Positions 7,654 through 15,190 of a DNA stretch of 31,721 bases are shown in pieces. The stretch is from the NCBI GenBank assembly GCA_030016765.1, contig JASEJS010000001.1:1-31721 (forward strand), given 5' to 3'. The stretch's first letter is position 1, and each line of letters begins with the position of its first letter. The stretch comes from Patescibacteria group bacterium. Its GTDB lineage: Bacteria; Patescibacteriota; Minisyncoccia; Minisyncoccales; JASEJS01. Position numbers and translations under genes: made by a program. The notes beneath the pieces were generated by a model. The model was given only the letters and a program-made list of their open reading frames with translations. It was not told where the DNA came from and ran no database searches.

Positions 7654-8663
7654 TACAATTTGTATTTTAACAAATAAGAACTGAGTTTTTTTATCAAAAA
7701 ATCGGGTAGAAGGGCGAAAATATCTCTTAGTTTCGATTTGCGAAAACTTTTTTCTTTAGAGAAATTACTGAGCTCAAAAATTGGATATTTTTTTGTCCCC
7801 CAACCACTTTTAAAAATTTCGAGTAGAGAGTTGCGGCCAGTGCCGCCCAGATCGAATACCTCAAAATTTCTGCCTACATATTTTTGAATTTGAGTCCACA
7901 AAATTAAATGATTGGGATAAAAATTTTTATATTTATCATTCGAAGCATTTAGAAAGTAATGAATGAATTTATTGTAAAAAAGAAAACAACTTCCGGCTAT
8001 AACTCGGCCATTGTGTTTAGCTAAAATTATTTCTCCATCCGGAGACCTCCAAAAGAACTGAAGAAACGAAAAAGGATAAGCTGGAACCCTGTGGATTTTT
8101 GCTTTCTTAATGTATAAATTATAAAAAGACCTAAGATCTTTTTCTTTTTCGCATTTTTCTATTTCCAGCCCTCTATTTTGGGCTTTTTTTATTGAGTGAC
8201 GAAGCGTCTCTCTAAACGAATCCCAAATTTGACCCACTGTTTTTCTGTGATAATCCTCTATAAAATAAGTATCTATCTCGCTATCAACGAGGCCCGGTCT
8301 TGTTGATGACGTTACATTAAAGAATTTCAAAATCTGGGGATGAAAATTTACTCTAAGTGGAGATTCAAATTCTCGAAAAAGGTCTTGTTGAAAATTATCT
8401 CCGGCAATTTGTTCAGCCAGAGGTAACAGTCCTCCATATTCACAAAAAGGATGGGAAACAAGCTTTTCTTTGCCAAAAATCTTAACTTGGGCCAAGCTCA
8501 AAAGAGCCTGATCTCGCCAGAGATATCTTTTGAATTTCAACCATTTAAATTCTTTTTCTAAAAATTCCTCCCATTCTAAATTATGAAAAAAAGTCTTAAA
8601 TAAGATTTTATCTAACAAATCTTGCCATTCTTTTTTGTCATCTATTTTTTGAAAGAAGGTCAT
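7653..8663 (-). CDS. FemAB-like acyl/aminoacyl transferase (GNAT fold)
   Basis: The product is 336 residues and shows FemAB/BioF2-like order: HNLEWEEFLEKEF at the N-terminus, VSHPFCEYGGLLPLAE, a RETLRHSIKKAQNRGLEIE segment (the 'R..ir.A.k.gv.v' feature), FYNLYIKKAKIHRVPAYPFSF, then IILAKHNGRVIAGSCFLFYN and HYFLNASNDKYKNFYPNHLILW. FemAB proteins add amino acids to lipid II or sugars; a related subfamily is found in exopolysaccharide/PEP-CTERM loci, usually with the same kind of deacetylase seen next door. The gene overlaps the deacetylase by 26 nt. Likely role: acylation of an amino group exposed by the deacetylase on a glycan. No exosortase is visible here. Confidence 0.8.
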   Translation of the reverse strand: MTFFQKIDDKKEWQDLLDKILFKTFFHNLEWEEFLEKEFKWLKFKRYLWRDQALLSLAQVKIFGKEKLVSHPFCEYGGLLPLAEQIAGDNFQQDLFREFESPLRVNFHPQILKFFNVTSSTRPGLVDSEIDTYFIEDYHRKTVGQIWDSFRETLRHSIKKAQNRGLEIEKCEKEKDLRSFYNLYIKKAKIHRVPAYPFSFLQFFWRSPDGEIILAKHNGRVIAGSCFLFYNKFIHYFLNASNDKYKNFYPNHLILWTQIQKYVGRNFEVFDLGGTGRNSLLEIFKSGWGTKKYPIFELSNFSKEKSFRKSKLRDIFALLPDFLIKKLSSYLLKYKL

Positions 8664-9366
8664 AAATTTGTTCTCCAGTTAAAAACAAATATCCTTTATT
8701 TTTAAGTAATTTCAAAAGCTTTTCAAGTTTTTTCAAAAACTGGAAAGTGGTCCTTCCCAAGGCATCCCAAGAGTGCATGTTTAGAGTCAAAAAAGGGGGA
8801 GTATAAATTTTAAATAAAAAATTATAAAACCAAAAAGGAAGTCTTGAAATCCAGGCTCCAGCTAAAGGGATTCCAAGCAATTGACCGGAAACTGGAATCT
8901 CTAAAATTTTTTTTCCTTGGGGATAATAAGGAAATAAAGGTCGTCTACCTTTATATCCCCGATATTTTTTAAAGGGTGGATAATGTGGAACGACGCTGCT
9001 GTCATATAAAAACCCCCAGTCCTCCAGAAGCTTCATGCCATCGTAATCAATAATGTGGGAAGGGGCACGAAAGCCCTTCGGCTTTTTGCTAAAAATCTTT
9101 TGATAAAAATTAACAAAATTTTCTAATTCTTTTTTTCTTTCTTCAAAGTTTAGATTGTCCCAGAATCTATGGCTAAAACCATGGCAAGCAATTTCATAAT
9201 CTCTTTCCAACTTTTTAAATAACTCTGGCTGTTGCTTCAGGATTTTACCTGTAACAAATAGGGTCACTGGAATCTTATATTTTTCAAAAGTTGCTAAAAT
9301 CTTATTTAAATTCTCAATATTCCTCTCTACATCAACAGAAGCGAAACATACCTTTTTAGTTTTCAT
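8638..9366 (-). CDS. Polysaccharide deacetylase (NodB homology, exopolysaccharide-locus type)
   Basis: About 242 residues from the ATG at 9366 (a TTG at 9378 is possible but weaker). NodB motifs are in order: FASVDVERN (catalytic Asp and metal Asp region), ACHGFSHRFWD (H-x3-H metal ligands), GFRAPSHIIDYDG (motif 3), and a late LNMHSWDALG. The SVDVE/RAPS form resembles deacetylases of exopolysaccharide and PEP-CTERM loci rather than peptidoglycan deacetylases. No signal peptide is present, so it should act in the cytoplasm on a lipid-linked intermediate. The start lies inside the preceding epimerase gene (11-nt overlap). Confidence 0.88.
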   Translation of the reverse strand: MKTKKVCFASVDVERNIENLNKILATFEKYKIPVTLFVTGKILKQQPELFKKLERDYEIACHGFSHRFWDNLNFEERKKELENFVNFYQKIFSKKPKGFRAPSHIIDYDGMKLLEDWGFLYDSSVVPHYPPFKKYRGYKGRRPLFPYYPQGKKILEIPVSGQLLGIPLAGAWISRLPFWFYNFLFKIYTPPFLTLNMHSWDALGRTTFQFLKKLEKLLKLLKNKGYLFLTGEQIYDLLSKNR

Positions 9367-10327
9367 GGAAATAATCAATAATTTTTTTGAGACTTTCCTC
9401 CAAAGTCACTTTTGGCTGATAATTTATTAGTTTTTTAATTTTTGTTAAATCTGGCTTTCGATGTTCCATGTCTTCAAATCCTGAACCATAAACTTTGGTA
9501 TAGGGAATAAAAATAATTTTCGATTTACTTCCAGTTAACTTTTTAATTTTTTGAGCCAATTCTCTAATAGTAATTTCTTCTTCTGACCCCAGATTAAAGA
9601 TTTGGCCTGGAGCTTTGGGATGATTCATTAATTTAACCAGCGCCTCAACAACATCTTCAATATCAGTAAAACATCTAGTTTGAAAACCAGTTCCATAAAC
9701 TGTAATTGGTTGCCCAGATAGAGCTTGTTTGATGAATCTTGGCACTACCATTCCGTAGGCCTCGGTTTGTCTTGGCCCAATGACATTAAAAAGTCGAACC
9801 ACAACTACAGGTAATTTTTTCTCTCGAAAATAAGCTAAGGCTAAGAACTCATCTGCTCCTTTTGAGAGGGCATAACCCCAACGGTCATTATAAGCTGAGC
9901 CATAAACCCGATCATCTTCTTCTTTAAAGGGGAGAGAATCATTTTTCCCATAAACTTCAGAGGAGGAAGTGAAAAGTATTGGCTTTTTATATTTAGAAGC
10001 TAACTCAAGAACAATTTCTATCCCTTTAATATTATTCAAAAAAGATTCAAGAGGCTTTTCCATTATTGTTTTCACTCCTACTGCTGCTGCCAAATGATAA
10101 ATCTGATCAGATTTTTTAATTAAATTTTCTAATTTCTTTCGGTTTAAAATAGTATCTTTTGTAAAATGAAATTTTTTATTCTTTTTCAAATGAGCAATAT
10201 TTTTTAGGCTTCCAGTTGAAAGATTATCAATAACAAAAACTTCCTCTCCACTTTTTAAAAGTTTCTCAGCTAAATGAGTACCAATAAAACCAGCTCCACC
10301 AGTAATTAAGATGGTTTTTTTAGGCAT
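9356..10327 (-). CDS. NAD-dependent epimerase/dehydratase (extended SDR)
   Basis: The product is 323 residues with the NAD motif ITGGAGFIGTHLAE at the N-terminus, VIDNLSTGS, HLAAAVGV, the Ser of FTSSSEVYG and the YxxxK pair in RWGYALSKGADEF, all intact. RLFNVIGPRQTEAYGMVVPR and TRCFTDIEDVVEAL match the UDP-sugar group that includes UDP-glucuronate decarboxylases and GalE-like epimerases. Next to a UDP-sugar dehydrogenase, UDP-GlcA conversion (for example to UDP-xylose) is a plausible job, but the exact reaction is inference. It overlaps the next epimerase by 8 nt. Confidence 0.88.
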   Translation of the reverse strand: MPKKTILITGGAGFIGTHLAEKLLKSGEEVFVIDNLSTGSLKNIAHLKKNKKFHFTKDTILNRKKLENLIKKSDQIYHLAAAVGVKTIMEKPLESFLNNIKGIEIVLELASKYKKPILFTSSSEVYGKNDSLPFKEEDDRVYGSAYNDRWGYALSKGADEFLALAYFREKKLPVVVVRLFNVIGPRQTEAYGMVVPRFIKQALSGQPITVYGTGFQTRCFTDIEDVVEALVKLMNHPKAPGQIFNLGSEEEITIRELAQKIKKLTGSKSKIIFIPYTKVYGSGFEDMEHRKPDLTKIKKLINYQPKVTLEESLKKIIDYFHEN

Positions 10328-11219
10328 CTTCCAAAAGGTTTTTAATGCCCTCTTTTAACTTTATTTTTGGCTGCCAGCCAAGCAATTTTTTAGCTTTAGA
10401 AATGTCAGCTAAGGTATGGCGCATTTCTCCTGGCCGGGGAGGAATATAAATGGCTTTACCTCCGATCATCTTTGCAATTTGATTAATGCTATAATTTCTG
10501 CCTGCTCCAATATTGATAACTTCTCCCTTGCCCACCTTGTCTGATTCCATGGCTAAAATATTAGCTCTGACCACATCAAAAACATGGGTGAAGTCCCGAG
10601 TTTGTTCTCCATCTCCGGTGATAGTCAAAGGTTGACCTTGAGTTTTTTGGGTTAAAAAAACTCCGATGACTGGTACATAGCAGCCTTCCCTCGGTTGGCG
10701 AGGTCCATAGACATTAAAGTACCTTAAACAAATAGTGGGAAGACCATAAATTTCAGAAAAAACTTTGCAATAAAGTTCACCAACATATTTTTGCAAAGCA
10801 TAGGGATTTAATGGTTGACAAGGAGCATCCTCTCTCATTGGAAGTGTGACATTGCCACCCAGAACTGAAGATGAAGAAGCATAGATAAATTTTTTAACCT
10901 TAGCTTCTTTTGAAGCTATTAAAGCATTTAAAGTTCCTTTAATATTGACTTCATTGGTTTCTGCTGGTTTTTCAATTGATAGAGGAATCCGAGGCAGGGC
11001 AGCCTGATGAAAAACAAAATCAACTCCTTCAAATAAAGGGCGAATTTTTTCAAAATCACGAAGATCAACCTCAAAAAATTTGGCTTTAGGATTTAGGTAC
11101 TCTCTTTTGCCGGTGCTTAAATTATCGATAATTAAAACCTCATCTCCTCTTTCAATCAAAGCATCGACAAGATGAGAACCAATAAATCCGGCTCCGCCGG
11201 TAACTAGACATTTTGCCAT
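10320..11219 (-). CDS. UDP-sugar 4-epimerase-like extended SDR
   Basis: The product is 299 residues. VTGGAGFIGSHLVDALIERG gives the NAD site, IIDNLSTGKREYL the adenine-side Asp, VFHQAALPRIP and YASSSSVLGG the active-site Ser region, and NPYALQKYVGELY the YxxxK pair. RYFNVYGPRQP and GEMRHTLADISKAKKLLGW are typical of GalE/WbpP-type enzymes acting on UDP-hexoses or UDP-HexNAc. It lies 6 nt from the end of the dehydrogenase gene and overlaps the next epimerase. Likely interconverts UDP-Glc/Gal, GlcNAc/GalNAc or GlcA/GalA types; which one cannot be decided. Confidence 0.88.
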   Translation of the reverse strand: MAKCLVTGGAGFIGSHLVDALIERGDEVLIIDNLSTGKREYLNPKAKFFEVDLRDFEKIRPLFEGVDFVFHQAALPRIPLSIEKPAETNEVNIKGTLNALIASKEAKVKKFIYASSSSVLGGNVTLPMREDAPCQPLNPYALQKYVGELYCKVFSEIYGLPTICLRYFNVYGPRQPREGCYVPVIGVFLTQKTQGQPLTITGDGEQTRDFTHVFDVVRANILAMESDKVGKGEVINIGAGRNYSINQIAKMIGGKAIYIPPRPGEMRHTLADISKAKKLLGWQPKIKLKEGIKNLLEDA

Positions 11220-11225
11220 ATATTA

Positions 11226-12062
11226 TTAAAACTCTTTTCTCAAACCTGCTTTCTCAGGATCATCAATGCCTTGATTTCGCAATAGCTCTTCATTAATGGC
11301 GTCAACAATTTTGTGAAGTTTAAGATCTATTCCTTGCTTATCAGCAAATTGGATAAATGCTTTCATGTCTTTGAAAAGACATTTTCCACCATAACCCCTA
11401 TAACCTTTATGCCAAACATTGAGATGAGTCCTACCAATTCTTTTGTCAGCAGCAGCTGCTTCAACCACTCGGTCATAATCAATTCCTAACTTTTGGCAAA
11501 GGTCGTAAATCTGATTAGCAAAGATAACTTTGACTGAAAACCAAGTATTGCCAAAATACTTGACCATTTCAGCTTCGGTAGCAGGTAAAATTCTTTCAAA
11601 GGGAGCCAAAGGCAAAAGCTGTAATACATCCCGAGCAACATTGTAGCTTTTTTTTGTATAACCAATAATTTGTCTATCCGGATAGCACATATCCTGATCA
11701 GCAGTCTCTTCAGTTAAAAATTCAGGATTCATTAAAAGTTTATGTTGAGGATACTTTTTTTGAAGCATTTCAGTGGTTCCTGGTAAAACAGTTGACTTCA
11801 TTACCACTATTTTTTCTCCTCGAAGAATGCTCATTGCCTCTTCAACAGAAGATAAATCAAAACCTTTGCCATTTTTTAGATAAGGAGTAGGAACACAGAT
11901 AAAAACTATTTCTGCCTGATTGACTTCTTCTGGAGATCCCAAATTTTTCCCTTTGTCATACAAAAAAAGTTCTAGTCCTTCTTTTTTTTCAAAATAGCGC
12001 CGGAGAGCTCCTCCAACCATGCCTACACCAACAATTCCAACTTTTTTAAATCTTTTGAACAT
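11226..12062 (-). CDS. UDP-glucose/GDP-mannose dehydrogenase-like, short form
   Basis: From the ATG at 12062 the protein has about 278 residues (a TTG at 12086 would add 8). KVGIVGVGMVGGALRRYF is the Rossmann NAD site; VFICVPTPY, MKSTVLPGTT and LMNPEFLTEETA are family signatures; ATEAEMVKYFGNTWFSVKV contains the conserved Lys/Asn helix; and GYRGYGGKCLFKDMKAF carries the catalytic Cys. Full-length enzymes are about 430 residues; this one ends soon after the Cys and lacks the C-terminal UDP-binding domain. The usual Pro after the Cys (GGxCxPKD) is Phe. Predicted reaction: two-step NAD oxidation of a UDP-sugar to a uronate, though the missing domain makes substrate binding uncertain. Confidence 0.85.
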   Translation of the reverse strand: MFKRFKKVGIVGVGMVGGALRRYFEKKEGLELFLYDKGKNLGSPEEVNQAEIVFICVPTPYLKNGKGFDLSSVEEAMSILRGEKIVVMKSTVLPGTTEMLQKKYPQHKLLMNPEFLTEETADQDMCYPDRQIIGYTKKSYNVARDVLQLLPLAPFERILPATEAEMVKYFGNTWFSVKVIFANQIYDLCQKLGIDYDRVVEAAAADKRIGRTHLNVWHKGYRGYGGKCLFKDMKAFIQFADKQGIDLKLHKIVDAINEELLRNQGIDDPEKAGLRKEF

Positions 12063-12072
12063 AAACAAAAAA

Positions 12073-12306
12073 TTACCATCTTTCAATGGTGTTTTTAGTT
12101 TTTTCTTTAACTTTTTTATAAACCTGATAAACTTCTGGTGAGACTAATCTTAAAATTTCGCTTCCCCAAATCCGATATTGCCGGCCAATTTTGTAGGCTT
12201 TGATTATTTCCTTTTTCAAAAATCTCTTTAAAGTGCTTTCGCTTATTTTCAAGAAATCCCGGACTTCTTTTGGGGTGTAGACTTGATCTGGCTTTATTTC
12301 TGGCAT
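12073..12306 (-). CDS. Excisionase/MerR-type helix-turn-helix DNA-binding protein
   Basis: The product is 77 residues: VYTPKEVRDFLKISESTLKR is the helix-turn-helix, followed by FLKKEIIKAYKIGRQYRIWG, the wing of the HTH_17/excisionase family, then a basic C-terminal helix. It is the first gene of the polysaccharide operon, 10 nt ahead of the dehydrogenase ATG. Its position suggests an operon regulator that may bind its own promoter region; nothing in the window indicates a phage excision role. Confidence 0.8.
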   Translation of the reverse strand: MPEIKPDQVYTPKEVRDFLKISESTLKRFLKKEIIKAYKIGRQYRIWGSEILRLVSPEVYQVYKKVKEKTKNTIERW

Positions 12307-12312
12307 AGATTA

Positions 12313-12341
12313 ATATTAACATACCTATCAAAGGATATCAA
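12313..12341 (-). promoter_or_regulatory. Possible sigma-70 promoter of the polysaccharide operon, maybe leaderless
   Basis: On the minus strand TTGATA (12341-12336) and TAATAT (12318-12313) are separated by 17 nt. The TAATAT element is preceded by TGT, an extended -10 form. The -10 ends 6 nt before the HTH ATG at 12306, so a normal start site would fall on or next to the A of the ATG, giving a leaderless mRNA. Only 4 of 6 -10 bases match consensus. Confidence 0.4.
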
Positions 12342-12365
12342 GAGGGTTCATATTGGTTTAAAAAA

Positions 12366-12721
12366 CTAAATTTTTTCAAAATCTTCTTTTAGGAATTTTT
12401 GATACCAATTTTGGTATTCTTTGGGAGTGGCTAAATAAATTTGAAAAGGAGAAAAAGGGTCAATGGCCCCTTTAATTTTAGTTCTGATTTCATCTCTTTT
12501 TGTTTGGTTTTCTGGCAAGTTTTCCGAAATGATTAAGACATCAATATCGCTTTGGGGACTAAACTTTCCTTTTACAATCGAGCCAAAAACTAAAACTTCT
12601 ACAGAACCCAAAATATCTTTGGCTTCTTTTTTAATTTTTTGGCAATAAAATTTATAATTCTCGAAATATCTCTTTTTTCTTCCCAGACCTCTTTTAAAAT
12701 TTGAGTAAAAGTTTTGGTCAT
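12366..12721 (-). pseudogene. MNT-type minimal nucleotidyltransferase, frameshifted
   Basis: The intact C-terminal frame (from a TTG at 12611) reads GSVEVLVFGSIVKGKFSPQS followed by DIDVLII, the GS-x10-DxD nucleotidyltransferase motif. The N-terminal part lies in another frame, from ATG 12721: MTKTFTQILKEVWEEKRDIS, then RIINFIAKKLKK. Adding one A to the A6 run (plus strand T6 at 12627-12632) joins the frames into about 118 residues, a normal MNT size. The ATG overlaps the stop of a HEPN-like remnant as ATGA. HEPN-MNT pairs are type VII toxin-antitoxin systems in which the MNT enzyme modifies and silences the HEPN RNase; here both halves are broken. Confidence 0.75.
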
Positions 12722-12890
12722 TTGAAGAATCTCTCTTTGGTAATTTCTTCAGTCAATTTCAAAAAATCTTTAAGAATTTTCAATCAATTGGCTAACACCA
12801 TTTTGGGTGAAAGTTTTTGGAAAATATCTGGAGGTAAAATAAGCATCTTCTAAATTATCAAAAAATAATTCTTTTTTTATAATTAGCTTT
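12718..12890 (-). pseudogene. HEPN-domain protein remnant (C-terminal part)
   Basis: One minus-strand frame reads ELFFDNLEDAYFTSRYFPKT followed by FTQNGVSQLIE, the 'EdAYf.sRY' pattern at the end of HEPN domains. It hits a stop, while another frame continues LKILKDFLKLTEEITKERFF to a TGA that overlaps the MNT ATG. Removing one A from the A4 run (plus strand T4 at 12777-12780) gives QLIEILKDFLKLTEEITKER, a regular amphipathic helix. The N-terminal helices, with the Rx4-6H catalytic motif, are absent or unrecognisable upstream. It is a decayed partner of the MNT pseudogene. Confidence 0.6.
12855..12883 (+). promoter_or_regulatory. Possible promoter of the flippase gene
   Basis: TTATCA (12855-12860), a 17-nt spacer and a perfect TATAAT (12878-12883) precede the ATG at 12924, predicting a leader of about 33 nt. 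A second weaker TAAAAT lies at 12911. It overlaps the HEPN remnant on the other strand, which would help explain why that gene's 5' part is gone. Confidence 0.4.
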
Positions 12891-12923
12891 TAAAAAAGGG
12901 CTTTTATTGATAAAATAAAAAAC

Positions 12924-14162
12924 ATGAATTTTAAGCAGAGACTTTATCAATTTTTAAAATGGATGGAAAAATATATTGAAATTGACATGGTTTATGTAGC
13001 TAAAGGGGGATTTTGGTGGCTCCTTGGCAGGATTTGTATTTTTTTAATTACTTTAGGGACAATGGCAGCTTTTGCTAATTTAGTCTCAAAGGAAACTTAT
13101 GGAGCCTATAGATATATTCTTTCTGTTATGGGAATTTTAGCTATTTTTACCTTACCAGGAATGGATACAGCTTTAATTAGGGCAGTAGCTAAAGGATATG
13201 AGAAAATGATTTTTCCTTGTGCTAAAAGTAAATTTTTTTGGGCTTTAATTGGCAGTGGAATTTGCTTTATTATTTCTATTTGGTATTTTTTTTATCAAAA
13301 TTTTCCTTTGGGAATTTCTTTTTTAATTGCTGGTATTTTTCTTCCTTTCTATAATACTTTTAGCCTATTTTTATATTTTTGGCAAGGGAAAAAAAGATTT
13401 GATATCCAAAGCCAGTATTTAATTTTATATTATCTTCTAATAACTTTAGTTTTGATTCCAGTCATTTTTTTAACTGATAATTTGATTTTAATTGTCTTTG
13501 TTTATTTTTTAGCCCAAACTCTTTTTGGAGCAATTTTTTTTAAACTTACTTTGAGAAAAATATCTAATCAAAATGAGGAAAAAGAAACCGTTTCTTTTGG
13601 AAAACATTTAACTCTAATGGGGTCTGCTGTTTTGTTGGGAGAAGGAATTGATAAGATTATTATTTGGCATTTTTTAGGATCTGTTGCCGTAGCAATTTAT
13701 TCTTTTGCCCAAATTCCGATTTTAAGGATTAGAGAATTGATTCCCATTTTCCCTTTAGCCTTGCCTAAATTGAGTGAAAAAAATCTCAAAGAAATAAAAA
13801 AAGGAATTTTTGAAAAATTTCTAAAACTCTTTTTTTTCTCTATTCCTTTTGCTCTATTTTTTATTTTAATTTCTCCTTATCTTTATAAAATTTTATTTCC
13901 AGCTTATTCAGAATCTATCCCCTATTTTCAGGTCCTTTCTTTAATCTTAATTTTAGCTCCTTTCAGTCTTTTAGGAACTTCTTTAGTAGCTGAAATGAAA
14001 AAGAAGGAACTTTATATCATTCAATTTGCCACTCCTTTTTTACAGATAATTTTATTTTTAGTTTTAATTCCTTTTTATGGAATTTGGGGAGCAATTTTCG
14101 CTATTTTGATTTCCCAAATTTTCAACGGAGGATTAGTGCTTTATTTTTTCAAAAAGATTTAA
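12924..14162 (+). CDS. Wzx/MATE-like polysaccharide flippase (polytopic membrane protein)
   Basis: The 412-residue protein is almost entirely hydrophobic with about 12 predicted helices. The N-terminal segment YVAKGGFWWLLGRICIFLIT followed by AAFANLVSKETYGAYRYILS is the classic Wzx/RfbX start (a 'ganl.....yG.y...' pattern). A second domain begins near KHLTLMGSAVLLGEGIDKII. It should move lipid-linked oligosaccharides across the cytoplasmic membrane, which fits the glycan operon. It is the only plus-strand gene here and converges on the epimerase with a 5-nt gap, so it has its own promoter. The substrate is not predictable. Confidence 0.88.
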   Translation: MNFKQRLYQFLKWMEKYIEIDMVYVAKGGFWWLLGRICIFLITLGTMAAFANLVSKETYGAYRYILSVMGILAIFTLPGMDTALIRAVAKGYEKMIFPCAKSKFFWALIGSGICFIISIWYFFYQNFPLGISFLIAGIFLPFYNTFSLFLYFWQGKKRFDIQSQYLILYYLLITLVLIPVIFLTDNLILIVFVYFLAQTLFGAIFFKLTLRKISNQNEEKETVSFGKHLTLMGSAVLLGEGIDKIIIWHFLGSVAVAIYSFAQIPILRIRELIPIFPLALPKLSEKNLKEIKKGIFEKFLKLFFFSIPFALFFILISPYLYKILFPAYSESIPYFQVLSLILILAPFSLLGTSLVAEMKKKELYIIQFATPFLQIILFLVLIPFYGIWGAIFAILISQIFNGGLVLYFFKKI

Positions 14163-14167
14163 ACCAA

Positions 14168-15067
14168 TTATAGGAGTTTTTTAATTCCTTCTTCTAAGGA
14201 AATTTTAGCTGACCAACCAAGTACTTTTTTTACTTTAGTAGTATCTGCTAAAGTCTCTTTTACATAATTTTTAATTGGATTTTTTTGATAGACAGGCTTT
14301 ATATTTTTTCCTAAAATTTTATTCAAAATTTCAACTAATTCATTTAAGCTATAACATTTACCACTACCTAAATTAAAAATATCGCAGTCAATCTCTGAGT
14401 TCATGCCGGCAATAAAACCTCTGATGACATCATCAACATAAACAAAATCTCTGGTTTGGCTGCCATTGCCATAAATTAAAGGTCTTCTTCCTGCTTTTAT
14501 ATCCCATAAGAATTGACTACCAAGATTGGCGAAATTTTTCTTTGCTTTCTCTTTTGGCCCATAAACTGAAAATAATCTCAAGCCAATTGATTTAACTTGG
14601 TAGAAATCATAATAAAGTTTGGCCAATCTTTCCATAAGATAGCGAGCTTCGGTATAAAAATCAGTTACCTTAATTTCCATATCTTCAGAAAAGGGAAGGG
14701 GATTTCCATTATAAATAGAGGAAGAGGAAGCATAAATTAGCTTACAATTTTCTCTTTTAGCTAACTCTAAAACTTTTACAAATTCTTGAAGGGATATCCC
14801 AACTAATTCTCGATTATTTCGATACAAAGTAGTAGTTGAAGGTATTCCTAAATGAAAAATGCCATCTAAATTTTTTAATTCTTTCAATTCCAAAACTTTC
14901 ATTGCCGGAACTTCAATAAATTTTATCTTATTTTTGACATTAGAAAGATTATCTAAACTGCCAGTAGAAAGATTATCCACCACTATCACTTTGTGGCCTC
15001 TTTTAACTAAATCTTCTGCCAAGTTAGAGCCAATAAAACCTGCCCCACCAATGACTAAGTATTTCAT
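14168..15067 (-). CDS. NAD-dependent epimerase/dehydratase with Arg at the catalytic Lys position
   Basis: The product is 299 residues with VIGGAGFIGSNLAEDLVKRG (NAD site), VVDNLSTGS, GIFHLGIPSTTTLYR, IYASSSSIYNG and RLFSVYGPKEKAKKNF, so the fold and cofactor site are intact. The YxxxK pair is changed: FYTEARYLMERL has Tyr followed by Arg (CGC) four residues on, where extended SDRs have Lys. I recall related archaeal/CPR sequences with a similar YAEAR pattern, so this may be a subfamily rather than a mutation. QTRDFVYVDDVIRGF matches sugar-nucleotide epimerases. The product sugar is unknown. An ACGGCCGT palindrome lies about 80 nt upstream. Confidence 0.85.
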   Translation of the reverse strand: MKYLVIGGAGFIGSNLAEDLVKRGHKVIVVDNLSTGSLDNLSNVKNKIKFIEVPAMKVLELKELKNLDGIFHLGIPSTTTLYRNNRELVGISLQEFVKVLELAKRENCKLIYASSSSIYNGNPLPFSEDMEIKVTDFYTEARYLMERLAKLYYDFYQVKSIGLRLFSVYGPKEKAKKNFANLGSQFLWDIKAGRRPLIYGNGSQTRDFVYVDDVIRGFIAGMNSEIDCDIFNLGSGKCYSLNELVEILNKILGKNIKPVYQKNPIKNYVKETLADTTKVKKVLGWSAKISLEEGIKKLL

Positions 15068-15146
15068 ATTTCTATGATAAGCAATCCCAAAAGGATGTCA
15101 AAAAAGTTAATTTGATCCAGAAAGAGCACTAAAAAAAGAACGGACC

Positions 15147-15187
15147 AAATTCACCAACTTAAGCAACGGCCGTTTATCGACTTGAAA
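15147..15187. repeat. ACGGCCGT palindrome, copy 1 (3' side of the PaaX/Cas2-like gene)
   Basis: AAATTCACCAACTT, then AAGCAACGGCCGTTT, then ATCGACTTGAAA. The centre CGGCCG is at 15167-15172 and the CAACTT/CGACTTG ends form an imperfect 30-bp inverted repeat. The first 14 bases are identical to copy 3. It begins 4 nt after the stop of the PaaX/Cas2-like gene. Confidence 0.8.
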
Positions 15188-15190
15188 GAT

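Noticed and set aside
12073..12306. Prophage or integrated element marker (excisionase-like HTH)
   Set aside because: No integrase, att-like repeats or phage genes are nearby; it leads a tight polysaccharide operon.
12116..12331. Overlapping 71-codon minus-strand ORF
   Set aside because: It is out of frame with the HTH gene, which has a recognisable excisionase fold; no independent protein signal.
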